A stretch of 64,000 nucleotides of DNA from assembly GCA_044507625.1 (NCBI GenBank), contig JBIQJE010000007.1, positions 62,001-126,000 of the forward strand, written 5' to 3'. Source of the stretch: Hyphomicrobium_A sp044507625 (GTDB lineage: Bacteria; Pseudomonadota; Alphaproteobacteria; Rhizobiales; Hyphomicrobiaceae). The position numbers were made by a program, and so were the translations under genes. The number at the start of each line of letters is the position of its first letter. Position 1 is the stretch's first letter. Below the pieces are notes generated by a model, which did no database searches, was not told the origin of the DNA, and was given only the letters and a program-made list of their open reading frames with translations. Of the stretch, positions 59,149 to 64,000 are shown one piece after another.

Positions 59149-61263
59149 TTACTCGGCCGCCTTGAGGCGGGGCGAGCCCTGCACGGTTTTCTTCAACGCG
59201 CTCATCTCCGCCATCACGGCCGAGGCGCGCGCAATCGGGTTGGTGAGGTAGAAATCGCGGACCGGCGAGGTAAAGGCCTCGGATGTCACCGCCCCGCCCG
59301 CCTTCGCGAGCGCCTCTACGCCCGCGAGCGGCGCCGGGGCAAGCGTGTCGAGGCGCGCCAGATGCGGAGCCACCTTGTACATCTCGCGCCGCAGAGCATC
59401 GAGGTTGTCGTAGGGCAGCGTCTTGCCGGCCTTCGCCGACAGCGCCCGCAGGATCGCCCAGTCTTCCTTCGCTTCGCCCGGCGGGAACACGCACCGCACA
59501 CCAAGCTGCGCGCGGCCTTCGGTGTTGACGTACGTCGAGCTTTTCTCGGTGTAGGCCGCGCCCGGCAGGATCACATCGGCGCGGTGCGCGCCGCGGTCGC
59601 CGTGGTGACCCTGATAGATCACGAACGATTTGCCCGGCGCGGGAAGCTCGATCTCGTCAGCGGCGAGAAGATAGAGCACGTCGAGCTTGCCCTTGCCCGC
59701 GGCGGCGATCATGCCGGCAGCATCGAGACCGCCCTTTCCGGGCACGAGGCCGAGGTCCAGCCCTGCCACCCGGGAAGCCGCCGTGTGCAGTACGCTGAAG
59801 GGGTTCCACCCCGCAACGTCCTTGCCCGCAATCGCGCCCAGCGCGATCCGGGCAGCGAGCGCCATCACAGCCGCGCCATCGGCACGGGCCGGAACACCGG
59901 CGCCAACGATCACGAGCGGGTTCTGCGCGCCTTTCAGTACCTCGGCGAACGAATGCTTGCCGTCGGCCACCTCGCCGAGCGTCTGCGGACCCGCGCCCAG
60001 GTATTCATAGCCATAGGTGAGCTGCGCCGCCTCACCGATCACGCCGACCTTGAGGCCGCCCTGCCGCCAGCGCTTCAGGATGCGGGCGTTGAGCACCGGC
60101 GCTTCGAGGCGCGGGTTGGTACCGACGAGCAGAATCGCATCGGCAAGGTCGATCCCGGCGATGGACGAATTGAAGAGGTAGCTCGCGCGCCCGAGCGCCG
60201 GATCGAGCTTCGCGCCGTCCTGGCGGCAGTCGATGCTCTTGACGCCGAGACGCCCGCCGAGATCTTTCAGCGCGAACATCTCCTCCGCGCCGCAAAGATC
60301 GCCCGCAATGATGCCGACGCGCGCCGGATCAGCGGCCGCAAGCTTCTCCGCGGCAAGGCCCAGCGCCTCGTCCCAGCTCGCCGGGCGCAGCTTTCCATTC
60401 TCGCGCACGTAAGGATGGTCGAGCCGCTGTGTGCGAAGCCCGTCGCAGGCGTAGCGCGTCTTGTCGGAGATCCACTCCTCGTTGACGTCATCGTTGTTGC
60501 GCGGAAGCACGCGCAGCACGGTCGGCCCGCGCGAGTCGACGCGGATAGCCGCGCCGAGCGCATCCATCACGTCGAACGATTCCGTTTTTTCCAGCTCCCA
60601 AGGGCGCGCGATGAACGACCACGGCCGGTGCGTCAGCGCACCCACGGGGCACAGGTCGTTCACGTTCGCCGACAGCTCCGAGAGGATGCCGCGGTCGAGG
60701 TACGTCGTGATCTCCATATCCTCGCCGCGCCCGATGGCGCCGAGCTCTTCCACGCCCGCGACTTCCGTCATGAAGCGGACGCAGCGGGTGCAGTGGATGC
60801 ACCGGGTCATGAAGGTCTTGATGAGCGGCCCGATGTATTTCTCTTCGACGGCGCGCTTGTTCTCGACAAAGCGCGAGCCGCCAAAGCCGAAGGCCATCGC
60901 CTGGTCCTGCAGATCGCACTCCCCGCCCTGATCGCAGATCGGGCAATCGAGCGGATGGTTGATGAGCAGGAATTCCATCACGCCTTCGCGGGCGGCCTTC
61001 ACCAGCGGGCTGGCGGTGAGCACCTTGCGCGGCGCCCCGTCCTTGTTGGGCGGCAGGTCCGCAACGCCCATGGCACACGAGGCGATGGGCTTCGGAATCC
61101 CCTCCACCTCGACGAGGCACATGCGGCAGTTGCCCGCGATCGACAGGCGCTCGTGATAGCAGAAGCGCGGAATCTCGGCGCCGGCCATCTCGCACGCCTG
61201 CAGAATGGTGGTCCCGGGCTCGACTTCGATGAGCTTGCCGTCAATGATGATTGGCTTCGTCAT
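59149..61263 (-). CDS. nuoG: NADH-quinone oxidoreductase subunit G
   Basis: NuoG is the large iron-sulfur subunit of the peripheral arm. The N-terminal ferredoxin domain has 2Fe-2S ligands in FCYHERLSIAGNCRMCLVE, the His/Cys-ligated cluster in HPLDCPICDQGGECDLQD, and 4Fe-4S sets in TRCIHCTRCVRF with NDLCPVGAL. A molybdopterin-oxidoreductase-like domain (~215-640) follows without bound cofactor in this family. The length is 704 residues. The C-terminus ends RLKAAE. It lies 21 bp after a small membrane protein gene that interrupts the usual nuoF-nuoG order. Confidence 0.97.
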   Translation of the reverse strand: MTKPIIIDGKLIEVEPGTTILQACEMAGAEIPRFCYHERLSIAGNCRMCLVEVEGIPKPIASCAMGVADLPPNKDGAPRKVLTASPLVKAAREGVMEFLLINHPLDCPICDQGGECDLQDQAMAFGFGGSRFVENKRAVEEKYIGPLIKTFMTRCIHCTRCVRFMTEVAGVEELGAIGRGEDMEITTYLDRGILSELSANVNDLCPVGALTHRPWSFIARPWELEKTESFDVMDALGAAIRVDSRGPTVLRVLPRNNDDVNEEWISDKTRYACDGLRTQRLDHPYVRENGKLRPASWDEALGLAAEKLAAADPARVGIIAGDLCGAEEMFALKDLGGRLGVKSIDCRQDGAKLDPALGRASYLFNSSIAGIDLADAILLVGTNPRLEAPVLNARILKRWRQGGLKVGVIGEAAQLTYGYEYLGAGPQTLGEVADGKHSFAEVLKGAQNPLVIVGAGVPARADGAAVMALAARIALGAIAGKDVAGWNPFSVLHTAASRVAGLDLGLVPGKGGLDAAGMIAAAGKGKLDVLYLLAADEIELPAPGKSFVIYQGHHGDRGAHRADVILPGAAYTEKSSTYVNTEGRAQLGVRCVFPPGEAKEDWAILRALSAKAGKTLPYDNLDALRREMYKVAPHLARLDTLAPAPLAGVEALAKAGGAVTSEAFTSPVRDFYLTNPIARASAVMAEMSALKKTVQGSPRLKAAE

Positions 61264-61284
61264 TGGTCTGTTCCGATCAGCGCG

Positions 61285-61536
61285 TCATCGCGTGGCGATG
61301 GCGAGCACGGCGAGGCCGCCGATGAAAAGCACGAGCGACACCCAGCCCTTGGCGTACGGCGAAAGCGGTGCGCCCGTGATGCGCTGCGAATAGCATGCGC
61401 CGGCAAGGTAACCGACGATGCCGCCGGCCACCGCGCCGATCCATCCCCAGGAGAGATAGAGCAGCGCGCCCAGCGCCAGCGCACCTGCCACCGCGGGAAG
61501 CGTGAAGGAAGCTATGAGAAGCGCCAGCAGGTCCAC
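61285..61536 (-). CDS. Small membrane protein inside the nuo operon
   Basis: This 83-residue protein starts MDLLALLIASFTLPAVAGAL. It has about three hydrophobic segments (~3-25, ~27-47 with glycine-rich WGWIGAVAGGIVGYLAGACY, and ~64-81) with a short polar link (SQRITGAPLSPYAKG). No family is recognised. It is 10 bp after the pentapeptide-repeat gene and 21 bp before nuoG on the same strand, so it must be co-transcribed with complex I. An assembly or accessory role is a possibility only from context. Confidence 0.7.
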   Translation of the reverse strand: MDLLALLIASFTLPAVAGALALGALLYLSWGWIGAVAGGIVGYLAGACYSQRITGAPLSPYAKGWVSLVLFIGGLAVLAIATR

Positions 61537-61546
61537 GTGGAATCCT

Positions 61547-61882
61547 TTATTTGCCCTCTAGGCGGGCCAAAACCTCGCCTTCCGGCTTGGTCGTTGCCGC
61601 CGACGCCTTCAAGAGATCGCCGACCTCGATGCCGTCGATCGTCATTCCCTCCATCTGGCATCCCGAGAAAGATGCCCCCGCAAGATTGGCATCCTCGACC
61701 CGCAACCCGGCGAGGTTCACGTTGCTTACGCGCCAGCCCGACATGTTGATGTCGTGAAACGTGCCGCCCGACATGTTGACGTTTTCATAGGACGCGCCCG
61801 ACAGGTTCACGTCGTCAAAACGCGAGCCGGAGAGGTCGCTGACACTCACGTCGAGCCGGTGCTTCTCGCGGTGTATCTTCAT
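61547..61882 (-). CDS. Pentapeptide-repeat protein inside the nuo operon
   Basis: This 111-residue protein has a short N-terminus (MKIHREKHRLDVSVS), then seven consecutive 10-residue units, each two pentapeptides. Examples are NLSGASYENV, NMSGGTFHDI, NMSGWRVSNV and NLAGLRVEDA (residues ~16-85). A short acidic C-terminal tail follows. Pentapeptide repeats fold as a right-handed quadrilateral beta-helix. Known members mimic DNA (Qnr, MfpA) or act as scaffolds; nothing here decides the role. The start at 61882 is internal to a longer out-of-frame ORF that is nuoF. It lies 5 bp after nuoF. Confidence 0.85.
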   Translation of the reverse strand: MKIHREKHRLDVSVSDLSGSRFDDVNLSGASYENVNMSGGTFHDINMSGWRVSNVNLAGLRVEDANLAGASFSGCQMEGMTIDGIEVGDLLKASAATTKPEGEVLARLEGK

Positions 61883-61887
61883 GCAAC

Positions 61888-63174
61888 CTACTCCGCCGCT
61901 TCCTTGACCGGCGTACGCCGCTCGTCGATACGCGCCTCGATCACGTGGCGGTAATTGCGAATGAGGCCTTGCACGGGCCAGGCGGCGGCATCGCCGAGCG
62001 CACAGATCGTATGCCCTTCCACCTGCTTGGAGACGTTGAACAGAAGGTCGATCTCGCGCTTGTCGGCCTCGCCCCGGCGCATGCGTTCCAACACGCGCCA
62101 CATCCAGCCCGTGCCCTCGCGGCAGGGCGTGCACTGACCGCAGCTCTCGTGCTTGTAGAAATATGCAATGCGGGAGATCGCCTTGATGACGTCGGTGGAC
62201 TTGTCCATGACGATCACCGCCGCCGTGCCGAGGCCCGACTTCAATTTGACGAGGGCATCGAAGTCCATCGTCAGATCCTGGCACTGGTCGGCCGGAATGA
62301 GCGGCATGGACGAGCCACCCGGGATCACCGCGAGCAGGTTGTCCCAGCCGCCGCGTACGCCGCCGCAATGGTCGTCGATGAGCTGGCGCAGCGGAATGCC
62401 CATCTCCTCCTCGACGACGCACGGCTTGTTCACGTGGCCGGAAATCTGGAACAGCTTCGTGCCGGTGTTGTTCGGAAGGCCGAGCGAGGCGAACCAGGCG
62501 CCCCCGCGCCGCAGGATGTCCGGCACCACCGCGATACTCTCGACGTTGTTCACCGTCGTCGGTGCGCCATAGAGGCCGACGTTCGCGGGGAACGGCGGCT
62601 TCAGCCGCGGCATGCCCTTCTTGCCCTCGATCGATTCGATGAGGGCCGTCTCCTCGCCGCAGATGTAGGCGCCCGCGCCATGGTGGACGACGATATCGAA
62701 GTCCCAGCCGTTGACGTTGTCCTTGCCGATCAGCTTGGCGTCGTAGGCTTCGTCCACCGCCGCCTGCAGGCGCTCGCGCTCGCGGATGAACTCGCCGCGC
62801 AGATAGATGAAGCAGGTGTGCGCCTTCATGGCGAAGGCGGCCAGCAGCGCTCCCTCGATCAGCAGGTGCGGATCATTGCGCATGATCTCGCGGTCCTTGC
62901 ACGAGCCGGGCTCGGACTCATCGCCATTGATGACGAGGTAAGACGGCCGCGGATCGCTCTTCGGCATGAACGACCACTTGAGACCGGTCGGGAAGCCGGC
63001 GCCGCCGCGGCCGCGCAGACCCGAGGTCTTCACCTCGTTGATGATCCAGTCGGGACCCTTCTCGATGAGCGCTTTCGTGCCATCCCAGGCGCCGCGCGCA
63101 CGCGCCCCCGCGAGCCGCCAGTCATGGAAGCCGTAAAGGTTGCGAAAGATGCGGTCTTTGTCCTGCAGCAGCAT
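61888..63174 (-). CDS. nuoF: NADH-quinone oxidoreductase subunit F
   Basis: NuoF binds NADH and FMN and holds cluster N3. The 428-residue protein has the NADH loop SGLRGRGGAGFPTGLKW, the FMN region VINGDESEPGSCKDREI, AGAYICGEETALIESIEG, and the 4Fe-4S ligands ESCGQCTPCREG with a later Cys in HTICALGDAAAWP. It lies 12 bp after nuoE. Confidence 0.97.
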   Translation of the reverse strand: MLLQDKDRIFRNLYGFHDWRLAGARARGAWDGTKALIEKGPDWIINEVKTSGLRGRGGAGFPTGLKWSFMPKSDPRPSYLVINGDESEPGSCKDREIMRNDPHLLIEGALLAAFAMKAHTCFIYLRGEFIRERERLQAAVDEAYDAKLIGKDNVNGWDFDIVVHHGAGAYICGEETALIESIEGKKGMPRLKPPFPANVGLYGAPTTVNNVESIAVVPDILRRGGAWFASLGLPNNTGTKLFQISGHVNKPCVVEEEMGIPLRQLIDDHCGGVRGGWDNLLAVIPGGSSMPLIPADQCQDLTMDFDALVKLKSGLGTAAVIVMDKSTDVIKAISRIAYFYKHESCGQCTPCREGTGWMWRVLERMRRGEADKREIDLLFNVSKQVEGHTICALGDAAAWPVQGLIRNYRHVIEARIDERRTPVKEAAE

Positions 63175-63186
63175 TGCAGTCGTTCC

Positions 63187-63810
63187 CTACACCTTCTCCG
63201 TTCCGCGCTTGCCATCCTCGAGCAGCGTCGTCGGGCCGCCCTCGGGGCACGATGCCTGACGCCCGGTTTGCGAGCCGGGCTTCACAGGCTTTCCGGAATG
63301 CAGATCATGCAACAGCCGGTCGAGCAGGTTTGCGTCGAGATCCTCGTACGTGTCCTTGCCGATCTGCACGACGGGCGCGTTGGCGCAGCAGCCGAGGCAT
63401 TCGACCTCTTCCCACGAGAACTGGCCATCGGCGGAGAGCTCGTGCGGATGCTCTGCGATGCGCTCCTTGCAAACTTCGATCAGCGCCTCCGAGCCGCGCA
63501 GCATGCACGGCGTTGTCCCGCATACCTGGAGATGGGCAGTCTTTCCCACCGGAGCAAGCTGGAACATCGTGTAGAAAGTCGCGACCTCCAGAACCCGGAT
63601 ATAAGCCATGCCCAGCATGTCTGCGATGGTGCGGATGGCGGGCTCGGTGGTCCAGCCCTCCTGCTCCTGGGCGCGCCAAAGCAGCGACAGCACGGCAGAA
63701 GCTTCCTTGCCCGGCGGATATTTGGCGATCTGACGCTGCGCCCAGGCCAGGTTGTCCGGCGTAAAGGCGAAGCTCAGCGGCTGCTCTGGATGTAGGCGGC
63801 GGACTGCCAA
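63187..63810 (-). CDS. nuoE: NADH-quinone oxidoreductase subunit E
   Basis: NuoE is the thioredoxin-like 2Fe-2S subunit (cluster N1a) next to NuoF. The Cys ligands are in VCGTTPCMLRG and ECLGCCANAPVV. The start is set at TTG 63810 (protein MAVRRLHPEQP), which matches the family N-terminus and has GAGG eight bases upstream; the frame stays open to about 63909 with non-conserved residues. At 207 residues it lacks the long C-terminal extension found in some rhizobial NuoE. No gene is identified in the remaining 190 bases to the window edge; nuoD should lie beyond. Confidence 0.93.
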   Translation of the reverse strand: MAVRRLHPEQPLSFAFTPDNLAWAQRQIAKYPPGKEASAVLSLLWRAQEQEGWTTEPAIRTIADMLGMAYIRVLEVATFYTMFQLAPVGKTAHLQVCGTTPCMLRGSEALIEVCKERIAEHPHELSADGQFSWEEVECLGCCANAPVVQIGKDTYEDLDANLLDRLLHDLHSGKPVKPGSQTGRQASCPEGGPTTLLEDGKRGTEKV

Positions 63811-64000
63811 GGCTGGCACCTCTTGGAGCACGGCTGAAGCCCACGGCAGGGGCCACGTTCGGTCCCGTTTGTCCGCGGGTCGTGTCGCTGATCTTGACGC
63901 AGCGCACAATCACCCGTTCACTACGTCTAGACGCGCACTAAGGCAAGCGATTGCGGGCAAGGTGCGCGCTTGCGCCGTTGACGGCTGTCAGAATAAGGCG

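Noticed and set aside
63811..63909. N-terminal extension of the nuoE frame
   Set aside because: The residues are not conserved in NuoE, while TTG at 63810 has a good ribosome binding site and gives the family N-terminus.

Overview
The window is GC-rich bacterial chromosome of an alphaproteobacterium, most likely of the order Hyphomicrobiales (Rhizobiales). The evidence is gene order and protein style: the trp-moaC-moeA-lexA-comEC-gltX-gltA block, the rpsB-to-lpxB envelope cluster, the proS-lolC-lolD-dnaE block, and a nuo operon followed by birA, RNase J and mce. A GAAC-N7-GAAC LexA box of the alphaproteobacterial type lies in front of lexA. The genus cannot be named from the sequence alone.

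Layout. 1-13356: tryptophan genes trpE (5' end cut by the window edge), trpG, trpD and trpC, then moaC and moeA. Two accessory patches interrupt the trp genes. The first (1447-5998) holds a classical autotransporter, membrane proteins including a 24-residue peptide, and a SixA-like phosphatase. The second (7792-10631) holds a proline-rich ORF, an exported protein and two membrane proteins. 13379-17872: LexA with its SOS-type promoter, ComEC and GltX. 18384-20632: citrate synthase, a strong hairpin, and an APH(6)/StrB-like kinase. 20641-36112 (minus strand): translation, lipid A and outer-membrane genes, transcribed as rpsB-tsf-pyrH-frr-uppS-cdsA-dxr-rseP-bamA-lpxD-fabZ-lpxA-lpxI-lpxB. 36329-47363: an Rmd1/DUF155 protein, an L,D-transpeptidase-like protein that appears to lack its catalytic Cys, dnaE, a trimeric autotransporter under an AT-rich upstream region, lolD, lolC and an archaeal/eukaryote-type proS. 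48064-63810 (minus strand): nuoE-F-[pentapeptide protein]-[small membrane protein]-G-H-I-J-K-L-M-N-birA-rnj-mce-DUF1467, closed by a hairpin/T-tract terminator at 47911-47970.

How the genes work together. Most of the window is housekeeping in tight operons with ATGA or similar overlaps (lpxI/lpxB, lolC/lolD, nuoN/birA, birA/rnj). Envelope biogenesis dominates: lipid A (fabZ, lpxD, lpxA, lpxI, lpxB), outer-membrane assembly (bamA), the undecaprenyl, CDP-diacylglycerol and isoprenoid pathways (uppS, cdsA, dxr), lipoprotein release (lolCD) and two type V secreted surface proteins. The second large theme is respiratory complex I.

I found no CRISPR array, transposase, phage, tRNA or rRNA, and no clear new defence or secretion system. 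The oddities most worth checking are an LpxI whose C-terminal domain looks tandemly duplicated, an L,D-transpeptidase-family protein with Arg at the expected catalytic Cys, a type-3 ProRS in the usual proS locus, a decapeptide-periodic pentapeptide protein plus a membrane peptide inside the complex I operon, a C-terminally extended ribosomal protein S2, and accessory islands splitting conserved operons.
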